A stretch of DNA of 25,100 nt from an uncultured Anaerolineaceae bacterium (lineage in GTDB: Bacteria; Chloroflexota; Anaerolineae; Anaerolineales; Anaerolineaceae): positions 1 through 25,100 of the forward strand of contig CALCNO010000064.1 in the NCBI GenBank assembly GCA_937897615.1, given 5' to 3'. The translations under genes and the position numbers were made by a program. Shown piece by piece: positions 14,249 to 21,247 of this stretch. Each line of letters begins with the position of its first letter. The stretch's first letter is position 1. The notes beneath the pieces were generated by a model that saw only the letters and a list, made by a program, of their open reading frames with translations, was not told the DNA's origin and made no database searches.

Positions 14249-16195
14249 ATGAATTTTGAAGAGCATAACGGTTCAACGGTTTTCAAACGCCAGTCTGAGT
14301 ATGTCCCGGGTAAAAACTGGCGTAATTTTCTGATTGGCCGGCCTCTTTCCACGGCGGATGCGCCGCATCAGACAATTGGCAAGGCTCTGGGACTGGCAGT
14401 GTTCTCTTCTGATGCGATGTCTTCTGTGGCCTATGCGCCGCAGGAAATGCTCATCATTCTGGCTGCTGCGGGTGTGAGCAGTTTTGGCATCTCGATCCCG
14501 CTGGCGCTGGCAATCTGCGGCTTACTGGTTATCCTCACGCTCTCCTACGAGCAGACGATCCATGCTTACCCGGATGGCGGTGGTGCTTACATCGTGGCAC
14601 GCGACAATCTGGGGGAGTTGCCCGCACAAACAGCCGCGGCTGCGCTGCTGACAGACTATATCCTGACCGTTGCCGTATCCATCTCCTCGAGTGTCGCCCA
14701 GTTGGTTTCTGCCTACCCGGGGCTTTACCAAAACCGTGTCATTATTTCGATTGTCCTGGTACTTTTGGTGATGCTGATCAACCTGCGCGGGGTCAAGGAA
14801 TCCGGCATCACTTTTGCCATCCCCACCTACTTTTTTATCGTGATGATGTACGTCACCATTGGTGCCGGGTTGGTCAAATTGATCCTGGGCAACCTAGGTT
14901 TGGTTTCTCTGCCTCCAACGGATGTGATCGAGTTGCACCAGACCCTGCAACCGATAACGCTGTTCTTGATCCTGAAAGCATTTTCCAGCGGCACCACTGC
15001 GCTGACCGGTGTAGAGGCGATCTCGAACGGGATTACGGCATTCAAAGAACCTCGCAGCCAAAACGCCGGGCGCACTTTGATCATCATGGCTTTTATCCTG
15101 GGCTCCATGATGTTCGGCATCACTTTTTTGGCACATCAAATTGGCGCACTCCCATCCGAGGAAGAGACGCTGATTTCACAGTTAGCGCGCACTGTTTTCG
15201 ATAATCGTGGAGTGTTTTATCTGGGAGCCATTGCAGCCACCACGATCATTTTGGTGATGGCCGCCAACACTGCCTTTGCTGATTTTCCACGTTTGAGCGC
15301 CCTGGCTGCAAAGGATGGTTTTCTCCCGCGCCAGTTAACTTATCGCGGCAGCCGCCTGGTTCACTCCCGCGGTATTGCGTTGCTGGCAATAGCTGCCTGC
15401 GCATTGATCGTTGTAACGCAGGCAAGCGTTACCCGCTTGATTCCTCTGTATGCAATTGGCGTATTCCTTTCCTTTACGCTTTCGCAGTTTGGCATGTCCC
15501 GGCGCTGGTGGAAGGTTGGAAAGCTGAAAGAAGGGGAGCAAATCGTCGAGCGGGGTTCAACGCTCGTCCCGGATTCCGGCTGGCTTTTCAAGATGATCGT
15601 CAATAGCCTGGGGGCAACAGTGACCTTCATCGTTATGTGTGTGTTTGCCGTGACTAAGTTTAAAGACGGCGCATGGTTTGTGGTAATTTTGACGCCGCTC
15701 CTGGTCTTGGTATTCAGTTCAATCCATCGCCATTATCGCAAAGTCGCCGATAAACTGACTCTGGAACATTATTCGCCTCCAAATCGCATCAGCCATAAAA
15801 AAGTGGTTATTCCTATTAGCTCTGTACACCAGGGCACACTGGCGGCTTTGCGCTTTGCCAAGACCCTTTCCGAGGATATTACTGCGGTGAATGTGGCCAC
15901 AGACCCGCTGGAGGCCAAAAAGCTGCAGGAGAAGTGGGAACTCTGGGGAGATGGCTACCGCCTGGTGGTGCTTGACTCTCCTTATCGTCTGTTTATTGAG
16001 CCGCTGCTTTCTTACCTTGAGGAATTGGATGAGAACAAGCTGCCCAATGAAGTCATTCTGGTGGTTGTGCCGCAGTTTGTCCCCAAGCACTTTTGGAACA
16101 ATTGGCTGCACACTAGAACTGCGGACACTTTACGCAGGGTGTTGTTATTCAGAAAAGATATCGTGATTATGGAAGTTCCCATCCTGGTGGATTAG
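14249..16195 (+). CDS. KimA-like APC-superfamily potassium/amino acid permease
   Basis: 648 residues: about twelve membrane helices (residues ~45-500), then a hydrophilic C-terminal domain (~510-648). The N-terminal segments SSDAMSSVAYAPQEMLIIL, AYPDGGGAYIVARDNLGE and LLTDYILTVAVSISS closely resemble the high-affinity K+:H+ symporter KimA (YdaO) of Bacillus. Asp55, Tyr62, Asp136, Tyr137 and Thr140 fall at positions equivalent to residues important for K+ and proton handling in KimA. The C-terminal part (KKVVIPISSVHQGTLAALRFAKTLSEDITAVNVATD) looks like a universal-stress-protein fold, the region that binds c-di-AMP in KimA. K+ transport is inferred from this resemblance and from the two RCK genes that follow; an amino acid substrate cannot be excluded. 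No strong ribosome site is visible. Confidence 0.82.
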   Translation: MNFEEHNGSTVFKRQSEYVPGKNWRNFLIGRPLSTADAPHQTIGKALGLAVFSSDAMSSVAYAPQEMLIILAAAGVSSFGISIPLALAICGLLVILTLSYEQTIHAYPDGGGAYIVARDNLGELPAQTAAAALLTDYILTVAVSISSSVAQLVSAYPGLYQNRVIISIVLVLLVMLINLRGVKESGITFAIPTYFFIVMMYVTIGAGLVKLILGNLGLVSLPPTDVIELHQTLQPITLFLILKAFSSGTTALTGVEAISNGITAFKEPRSQNAGRTLIIMAFILGSMMFGITFLAHQIGALPSEEETLISQLARTVFDNRGVFYLGAIAATTIILVMAANTAFADFPRLSALAAKDGFLPRQLTYRGSRLVHSRGIALLAIAACALIVVTQASVTRLIPLYAIGVFLSFTLSQFGMSRRWWKVGKLKEGEQIVERGSTLVPDSGWLFKMIVNSLGATVTFIVMCVFAVTKFKDGAWFVVILTPLLVLVFSSIHRHYRKVADKLTLEHYSPPNRISHKKVVIPISSVHQGTLAALRFAKTLSEDITAVNVATDPLEAKKLQEKWELWGDGYRLVVLDSPYRLFIEPLLSYLEELDENKLPNEVILVVVPQFVPKHFWNNWLHTRTADTLRRVLLFRKDIVIMEVPILVD

Positions 16196-16211
16196 GGAGT
16201 GTGAGGATTTT

Positions 16212-16874
16212 ATGAAAGCAATTGTGGTTGGTTGTGGAAGGATTGGTTCACAGTTGTCGGCGATGTTGTTTAGCAGAGGCCATGAAGTTTCTGTGATCGA
16301 TGAGGATGGAAGCGCCTTTGATAATTTGCCGGCCAATTTCCAGGGCAGGTTGCACGAGGGCGATGCAATGAATCAGGACGTTTTGGAACGTGCCGGGGTG
16401 CGCAGTTGTGATGCCCTGGCTGCAGTGACCGATAATGACGCATTGAATATTGTCATTGGCCAGATCGCTCTGACGGAATTCAATGTGCCGCATGTAATTG
16501 CACGCAATTATGATCCGCAGATTCGCCCGATGTATGAAACCTTCGGTATCCAGGTGGTCAGCTCCACTTCCTGGGGAGCACAGCGCATTGAAGAATTGAT
16601 GGTCGATTCCGACATGCGCACGGTGTTCTCGGCAGGAAATGGCGAGGTGGAGATTTATGAGCTTGCGATTCACCCCAGGCTGAAAGGGTATCCTATCTCA
16701 GAGTTGCTTGGCTGTTCAAACTGCAAACCGCTGGCGATTACCCGTGCCGGGAAAGCATTTCTGCCGGAACTGGATACAAAAGTTGAAGCAGGCGATATCC
16801 TCACCGTAGCGGCAACGATGGATGGCATTCAAACCACGCGCGCCAATCTGGCCAAATATGAAAGGGAGGGCTGA
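16212..16874 (+). CDS. TrkA/KtrA-type RCK regulatory protein (first)
   Basis: 220 residues in two domains: RCK_N (Rossmann, 1-130) and RCK_C (about 140-215). The nucleotide site is VVGCGRIGSQL (GxGxxG at 7-12), with the acidic Asp30 after strand 2 (VSVIDED), indicating NAD(H) or similar binding. DALAAVTDNDALNIVIGQIA is the typical following strand and helix. Such proteins form octameric cytoplasmic rings that gate Trk/Ktr K+ channels. Here no TrkH/KtrB channel is nearby and the partner is presumably the KimA-like permease 16 bp upstream. GAGG at 16203-16206, five bases before the ATG, supports the start. It is a single RCK unit, unlike the duplicated E. coli TrkA. Confidence 0.9.
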   Translation: MKAIVVGCGRIGSQLSAMLFSRGHEVSVIDEDGSAFDNLPANFQGRLHEGDAMNQDVLERAGVRSCDALAAVTDNDALNIVIGQIALTEFNVPHVIARNYDPQIRPMYETFGIQVVSSTSWGAQRIEELMVDSDMRTVFSAGNGEVEIYELAIHPRLKGYPISELLGCSNCKPLAITRAGKAFLPELDTKVEAGDILTVAATMDGIQTTRANLAKYEREG

Positions 16875-16875
16875 T

Positions 16876-17544
16876 ATGTTTGTGGTGATCGCAGGTGGCG
16901 GCCGCACTGGCGCGCAGCTGGCGCGCTCTCTCCTTTCGGGTGAGCATACAGTTCACGTGATCGACTATCGCAAGGATGTGCTGGCCCGCATCCATAAAGA
17001 ACTTCCAACCGAGGTAATCTTCCCTGGCAACCCAATGGACTGCCAGGTGCTGGAACAAGCTGGTATTAAGCATGCCAATGTTTTTGCGGCAACCACCACC
17101 TCCGATGAGGAGAATCTGGCACTCTGTTTCATCGCCCGCGAAAAGTACGGTATCCCGCGCACCATTGCCCGTGTCAACAACCCACGCAATGCCTGGCTCT
17201 TTGATGCCAAATTCCATGTGGATGTGGCTGTGAACCATGCTGACATTCTTTCACGATTGATTGAGGAAGAAATGTCGATGGGGGACATGATGACTTTGCT
17301 GAAACTAAAGAGAGGCAAGTACTCTCTGGTGGAGGAGAAGATTCCGCCCAAAGCAAAAGCGGTGGGGCAGGCGATCAAGGATATCAATCTCCCTGCCAAC
17401 TGCACTATTGCTGCCATCATTCGCAAGGGCGAGGTAATCGTCCCCAGGGGTATCACCATGATGGAAGTTGGGGACGAGGTGTTGGCAATCACCGATGTTG
17501 AAGGTGCAAAGGCACTGGCAGATTTATTTGCCCCCGAGCGGTAA
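16876..17544 (+). CDS. TrkA/KtrA-type RCK regulatory protein (second)
   Basis: 222 residues from the ATG at 16876. This start has GGGAGG (16864-16869) with a 6-base spacer and lies one base after the stop of the first RCK gene; the open frame extends further upstream but overlaps that gene. The nucleotide site is IAGGGRTGAQL (GxGxxG at 7-12) with Asp30 ending strand 2. The RCK_C half is about residues 140-222 and ends in GDEVLAITDVEGAKALADLF. The sequence is clearly different from its neighbour (for instance GNPMDCQVLEQAGIKHANVFAATTTSDEENL), so this is an old paralogue pair that may assemble as a hetero-oligomer. The same permease + RCK + RCK order is known from actinobacteria (mycobacterial ceoB/ceoC beside an APC-type protein). 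Confidence 0.9.
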   Translation: MFVVIAGGGRTGAQLARSLLSGEHTVHVIDYRKDVLARIHKELPTEVIFPGNPMDCQVLEQAGIKHANVFAATTTSDEENLALCFIAREKYGIPRTIARVNNPRNAWLFDAKFHVDVAVNHADILSRLIEEEMSMGDMMTLLKLKRGKYSLVEEKIPPKAKAVGQAIKDINLPANCTIAAIIRKGEVIVPRGITMMEVGDEVLAITDVEGAKALADLFAPER

Positions 17545-17551
17545 TTTTCCT

Positions 17552-17580
17552 TTGACCGGATAAGATCCCTGGGGTATAAT
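17552..17580 (+). promoter_or_regulatory. Strong promoter of the rpmH-rnpA-yidC operon
   Basis: TTGACC (17552-17557, 5/6), 17-base spacer, TATAAT (17575-17580, 6/6). Transcription should begin near 17587, leaving a leader of about 36 bases with GAGGAAG before the rpmH ATG at 17623. It begins just after the stop of the second RCK gene. Confidence 0.9.
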
Positions 17581-17622
17581 TCAATTTCGTGGTGTTATTA
17601 AAACGTTTTGAGAGGAAGTAGA

Positions 17623-17793
17623 ATGACCAAGAGAACCTACCAACCCAGAATCCGCCGCCGTGTTCGTGTGCATGGCTTTAGGTCCCGCATGGCTACGGCC
17701 GATGGGCGCGAAGTATTGAAGCGTCGCCGTGCAAAAGGCCGCTACAAATTGACCGTAAAAAGCAATAACCACGTAAAAAAGATTAGCTGGTAG
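17623..17793 (+). CDS. rpmH: 50S ribosomal protein L34
   Basis: 56 residues, basic. MTKRTYQPRIRRRVRVHGFR followed by SRM and VLKRRRAKGRYKLTV is the L34 signature, and GAGGAAG precedes the ATG. The C-terminal tail (KSNNHVKKISW) is somewhat longer than the minimal 44-46-residue L34. As in most bacteria it leads the operon with rnpA. dnaA, often divergent from rpmH, is not present here; two RCK genes lie upstream instead. Confidence 0.97.
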   Translation: MTKRTYQPRIRRRVRVHGFRSRMATADGREVLKRRRAKGRYKLTVKSNNHVKKISW

Positions 17794-17795
17794 CT

Positions 17796-17819
17796 CGGTT
17801 CAATGTCGGGGCAGAACCG
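17796..17819 (+). other. Small inverted repeat between rpmH and rnpA
   Basis: CGGTTC (17796-17801) and GAACCG (17814-17819) form a perfect 6-bp stem with a 12-base loop immediately after the rpmH stop. There is no U run after it, so it is not an intrinsic terminator. It could be an mRNA processing or stabilising structure, which would help set L34 and RnpA levels apart, but this is speculative. Confidence 0.4.
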
Positions 17820-17847
17820 GCATGATGATTGTGAGCAAGGTTAATGG

Positions 17848-18186
17848 GTGAAACGAAGGTATCGAATTACCCGGGCAAATGATTTCAAGCGGGTGCGTCA
17901 AAATGGCAAGACATATACGCACCCGCTTGTACTCATTCAGATACTGGCGGAACCAGGTGAACAAAAACGTATCGGTATCATTGTTGGAAAAACGGTTGGT
18001 AATGCGGTAACCCGTAATCTGGTCAAGCGAAGAATCAGAGCCATCACCGAAGAGCACATTCAAAAGATAAATTCAAATGTTGATATTCTGGTAGTTGCCC
18101 GCCCGCCCAGCGCAAAAGCCGAATTTCAGGAGCTTCACCAGGCAATACTTGGCGTTTTTAAAAGAGCAGAATTGATAACGGATTAA
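17848..18186 (+). CDS. rnpA: Ribonuclease P protein component
   Basis: 112 residues, the usual size. MKRRYRITRANDFKRVRQNGK is the N-terminal helix and strand, and the RNR motif region is GNAVTRNLVKRRIRAI, which contacts the catalytic P RNA. The protein helps RNase P bind precursor tRNA leaders. It starts with GTG at 17848, with AAGG seven bases upstream. It lies 54 bp after rpmH and 1 bp before the yidD start. Confidence 0.97.
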   Translation: MKRRYRITRANDFKRVRQNGKTYTHPLVLIQILAEPGEQKRIGIIVGKTVGNAVTRNLVKRRIRAITEEHIQKINSNVDILVVARPPSAKAEFQELHQAILGVFKRAELITD

Positions 18187-18187
18187 A

Positions 18188-18475
18188 GTGATACAAGAAG
18201 ACCAATTGCACCAAAGCGAAGAACCCCGTTTGCGGGATATGCCATTTAGCATTTGGAAGTTGCCCAGGATCATTCTCTTGGCGTTGATCCGGGGATACCA
18301 GGCGGTTGTTTCACCAGCGTTGCCCAAAGATACCTGCCGGTTTTACCCCACGTGCTCACATTATGGCTATCAGGCAATTTACAAGTATGGTGCAATCAAA
18401 GGCACTGCAATGGCCATCTGGAGGGTTTTGCGCTGCAATCCGTATAACCCCGGTGGTTTTGACCCGGTACCGTAA
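18188..18475 (+). CDS. yidD: Membrane protein insertion efficiency factor
   Basis: 95 residues. LPRIILLALIRGYQAVVSPAL, then CRFYPTCSHYGYQAI and WRVLRCNPYNPGGFDPVP, are the conserved YidD blocks, with the three cysteines in place. YidD is a small protein bound to the inner face of the membrane by an amphipathic helix, and it aids YidC/Sec insertion. It begins with GTG one base after the rnpA stop. The first ~17 residues (IQEDQLHQSEEPRLRD) are an acidic extension before the core; the later ATG at 18239 lacks a ribosome site, so GTG 18188 is preferred. Confidence 0.95.
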   Translation: MIQEDQLHQSEEPRLRDMPFSIWKLPRIILLALIRGYQAVVSPALPKDTCRFYPTCSHYGYQAIYKYGAIKGTAMAIWRVLRCNPYNPGGFDPVP

Positions 18476-18508
18476 AGGATCGAACAATTACAAAGGAAAA
18501 TTCTTTAG

Positions 18509-19579
18509 ATGAAAAAACAACCCCAAATTCTCGTATTGCTGTTCCTGATTTTGGCAATTTTCCTCAGCGCGTGTACTTCCTCATCTGCGGCTTCGGTAAG
18601 CACATGGGGAAGCGCTACTATCGCTGATGGCATGGTGTATTATGCCGGTGGCAACCAGGTGTTGGCTCTGGCCGATTCTGGTTCCAACTACACACTGCGC
18701 TGGACGTATCCCGCCAAAGCAGCTGCCAGCCGCCTTTTTATGGCAGAGCCTCTGCTGGTGGGTGAGCAACTGATCCTGGGCGATTATGCTCATCTCTTGA
18801 CCAGCATCAGCATCCGCGATGGCGCAGAAAACTGGCAATTTGCTGATGCAAAAGAGCGTTACATCGATAGTCCACTGCTGGCGGGCGAGGTTCTGTATGC
18901 CCCCAATGCAGATGGAAATGTGTATGCAATTGACCTCACCGGGAAACTGATCTGGAAGTTCACAGCCGACGGTGCTTTTTGGGCACGCCCTGCCACGGAC
19001 GGAACTTCGCTCTTCGTCCCCTCATTGAACCACAAGTTGTATGCAGTAGACATGAAAACCGGCGCTCAGGCATGGGAAGTGGACTTGAAATCGCCGGTGG
19101 TGATGCGTCCGTTGTATGCAGACGGAGTGATCTACCTGGGGAACCTCACTGGCAGCTTTTTTGCTGTAAATGCCTCAGATGGTTCGATCAAATGGGTACA
19201 GAATCTGGGTGGTGGTTTGTGGGGGCAGCCATTGCTTGTGGATGGCAAACTCTACTTTGGCGATGAAGCCGGCATGGTCAACATCCTTTCAGTCGATGAC
19301 GGTAAAGTGCTTGACCAGAGCGATCTTGGCTCCGCTGTGATTGGCAGCGGCGCTGTGACGCCTGATGGCCTTGTCTTTGGCACCGAAAGCGGCAAGATCG
19401 TGCTGGTGGACGCCGAAGGAAAGACCCGCCCGCTTTTGACCCTTGACGGCGGCTCTATTTATTCAAATATCATTGTCAGCGGCGAACGCATGGTGGTCCT
19501 GGCATACAAGGGAACCTCACCCCTGTATGCGTTAGACCTGAATGGCAATGAGGCCTGGAACTATTCGACCAAAAAATAA
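18509..19579 (+). CDS. PQQ-like beta-propeller lipoprotein (BamB-like)
   Basis: 356 residues. A type II signal peptide with lipobox LSAC (Cys22) is followed by repeated beta-propeller blades of the PQQ type: VYAIDLTGKLIWKF, LYAVDMKTGAQAWEVDLKSPV, FFAVNASDGSIKWVQNLGGG and LYALDLNGNEAWNYS. The repeat AVDxxTGxxxWxx is characteristic of quinoprotein/BamB-like propellers. The residues of true PQQ dehydrogenases are not evident, so a scaffold or assembly role, like BamB in outer-membrane protein insertion, is more likely than catalysis. Its location between yidD and yidC hints at a part in membrane protein biogenesis (inference). AAGGA lies 11 bases before the ATG, a rather long spacer. yidC follows after 10 bp. 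Confidence 0.85.
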   Translation: MKKQPQILVLLFLILAIFLSACTSSSAASVSTWGSATIADGMVYYAGGNQVLALADSGSNYTLRWTYPAKAAASRLFMAEPLLVGEQLILGDYAHLLTSISIRDGAENWQFADAKERYIDSPLLAGEVLYAPNADGNVYAIDLTGKLIWKFTADGAFWARPATDGTSLFVPSLNHKLYAVDMKTGAQAWEVDLKSPVVMRPLYADGVIYLGNLTGSFFAVNASDGSIKWVQNLGGGLWGQPLLVDGKLYFGDEAGMVNILSVDDGKVLDQSDLGSAVIGSGAVTPDGLVFGTESGKIVLVDAEGKTRPLLTLDGGSIYSNIIVSGERMVVLAYKGTSPLYALDLNGNEAWNYSTKK

Positions 19580-19589
19580 GGACTGAGCC

Positions 19590-20387
19590 ATGTGGAATAC
19601 GATAATTATTCAACCATTTATTAACCTGATCCTTGGTATCTACCATGTGGTCGGCAATTTCGGTGTTGCGATCATTCTCTTCACCATCCTGACCCGTGTC
19701 CTTCTCTATCCATTGACTGCCAAACAGATCAAAGGTTCGCAGGCAATGCAGGAACTGCAGAAGAACAAACGCTACTTGGAGATCCAGGAGAAATACAAGA
19801 ACGACAAGGAGAAGCTGGCCCAGGAACAGATGAAACTTTATCAGGAATTGGGAATCAGTCCTTTTTCCTCTTGCTTGCCGACTCTGATCCAGTTCCCGAT
19901 TATCATTGGCCTATACCAGGCATTGATCCAGACCATCGCCTCGGCACCGCTTGACCTGCTCAAATTGTCCCGGCAGATCTATCCCAAACTGCTGGATTTC
20001 TCCGCCTTATTCCCGCTGAATACCAAATTCCTGTGGATGAACGTTGGCCAGCCAGAACGCTTGTATATCTTTGGCATCGGTATCCCGGTGCTGACCATTG
20101 TTGTGGTGATCACCACCTACATTTCCACCAAGATTATCACGCCTCCCACCCAACCCGGGGCAAAAGACCAGAGCGCTGCCATGACCGGCATGATGAATAT
20201 TTACATGCCCATTCTGATGGGTTGGCTGGCTTATTCACTCTCGGCTGGGCTGGCACTTTATTTCGTTACCTCCAACCTGATTCAGATTGCACAATATGCC
20301 TTTACCGGAAAAGCATACTGGGGGAACCTGTTACCCAAAAAGAAGGACGATAGCAAAGGTAAGGATCAAGCCATCATCAAGAAATAA
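19590..20387 (+). CDS. yidC: YidC/Oxa1/Alb3-family membrane protein insertase
   Basis: 265 residues, the short Gram-positive-like form without the large periplasmic domain of E. coli YidC. The conserved arginine lies in LTRVLLYPLTAKQ (residues 35-47), in the hydrophilic groove after the first core helix. The charged coiled cytoplasmic loop (QKNKRYLEIQEKYKNDKEKL) and PFSSCLPTLIQFPIIIGLYQAL follow, as do NIYMPILMGWLAYSLSAGLALYFVTSNL and a lysine-rich tail. No lipobox is present at the N-terminus, unlike Bacillus SpoIIIJ. It inserts membrane proteins alone or with SecYEG. khpB starts 11 bp downstream, the same order as in many bacteria. Confidence 0.96.
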   Translation: MWNTIIIQPFINLILGIYHVVGNFGVAIILFTILTRVLLYPLTAKQIKGSQAMQELQKNKRYLEIQEKYKNDKEKLAQEQMKLYQELGISPFSSCLPTLIQFPIIIGLYQALIQTIASAPLDLLKLSRQIYPKLLDFSALFPLNTKFLWMNVGQPERLYIFGIGIPVLTIVVVITTYISTKIITPPTQPGAKDQSAAMTGMMNIYMPILMGWLAYSLSAGLALYFVTSNLIQIAQYAFTGKAYWGNLLPKKKDDSKGKDQAIIKK

Positions 20388-20398
20388 TGGAGTGAGAA

Positions 20399-21163
20399 AT
20401 GGTTGAAGAAAAAACCACGCTTGAAATGATTGCCCCGACCCCCGAAGAAGCCATCGAAGATGCACTGGCGCAGCTTGGCTTAACGGAAGACGATGTAGAT
20501 GTGGAAATCCTTGATTCTGGCTCCCGTGGGCTTTTGGGTCTTGGTGGCCGCCAGGCGCGCGTGCGCTTAACCGTTAAAGGTGCTTCAAAAAAGGCTTCTC
20601 ACACGCCGGTGAGCGAACCTAAACCAGACGATGAGGTGGACATCTCCTCCGTAAAGAGTGTTGAAGCGGACTCCCTGAGCGATGAGGAAACCGAGAATCT
20701 CAAACTGACTAAAACGGTGGTTGAGGAATTGCTTGAGCGGATGCGGGTGAAGGCCAAGATCGAGCCGCGTTACGTTGAACCTGAAGACGAAAAAGACCGC
20801 CGGGTGATCCTTGTGGATATTCAGGGAAACGACCTGAGCATCCTCATTGGCCGGCGCTCCGAGACTTTGAACGCCCTCCAGTATATCGCCAGCCTGATCG
20901 TCAGCAAAGAAGCCGGCAAGTGGGTGCCGATGTTAATTGATGTGCAGGGCTACCGTGAACGCCGCAATCGCCAGTTGAGGCAGCTGGGCCGCCGCATGGC
21001 GGAACAGGCCATCCAAACCGGTCGGCGGCAGGTGCTGGAACCCATGCCAGCCAACGAGCGCCGCATCATTCACCTGGAGTTGCGGGATCATCCCCAGGTT
21101 TACACCGAGAGTACCGGGGAAGAACCCTACCGCAAGGTAACCATTTCCCTCAAGGAGAATTAA
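20399..21163 (+). CDS. khpB: Jag/KhpB RNA-binding protein
   Basis: 254 residues in three parts: Jag_N (residues 5-62, TPEEAIEDALAQLGL ... SRGLLGLGGRQARVR), an acidic low-complexity linker (65-100), and KH plus R3H domains (105-254). The KH loop is LIGRRSETLNALQYI, the usual site being GRRGxTLxALQ. The R3H region is MPANERRIIHLELRDHP ... TESTGEEPYRKVTI. KhpB (also EloR) usually pairs with KhpA and binds RNA to influence cell elongation and division; khpA is not in this window. The gene ends the rpmH operon, being followed by a hairpin terminator. GGAGTGAG lies before the ATG. Confidence 0.95.
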   Translation: MVEEKTTLEMIAPTPEEAIEDALAQLGLTEDDVDVEILDSGSRGLLGLGGRQARVRLTVKGASKKASHTPVSEPKPDDEVDISSVKSVEADSLSDEETENLKLTKTVVEELLERMRVKAKIEPRYVEPEDEKDRRVILVDIQGNDLSILIGRRSETLNALQYIASLIVSKEAGKWVPMLIDVQGYRERRNRQLRQLGRRMAEQAIQTGRRQVLEPMPANERRIIHLELRDHPQVYTESTGEEPYRKVTISLKEN

Positions 21164-21168
21164 CTCCG

Positions 21169-21200
21169 TTACCAGGTTCGCAAGGACCTGGTAATCTTTT
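21169..21200 (+). terminator. Intrinsic terminator of the rpmH-khpB operon
   Basis: TTACCAGGT (21169-21177) pairs with ACCTGGTAA (21186-21194), a perfect 9-bp stem with an 8-base loop, followed by TCTTTT. It lies 5 bases after the khpB stop. Confidence 0.88.
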
Positions 21201-21204
21201 CTAA

Positions 21205-21213
21205 TGGTAAAAT
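21205..21213 (+). promoter_or_regulatory. Extended -10 promoter of the pyrimidine phosphorylase gene
   Basis: TGG followed by TAAAAT (21208-21213) is a plausible extended -10 (TGNTAAAAT), starting 4 bases after the terminator U run. The -35 is poor and overlaps the terminator stem. Transcription would begin near 21220. Confidence 0.5.
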
Positions 21214-21247
21214 GTGGGGGAGTTATCACCGGATCAATGGAGTAATT

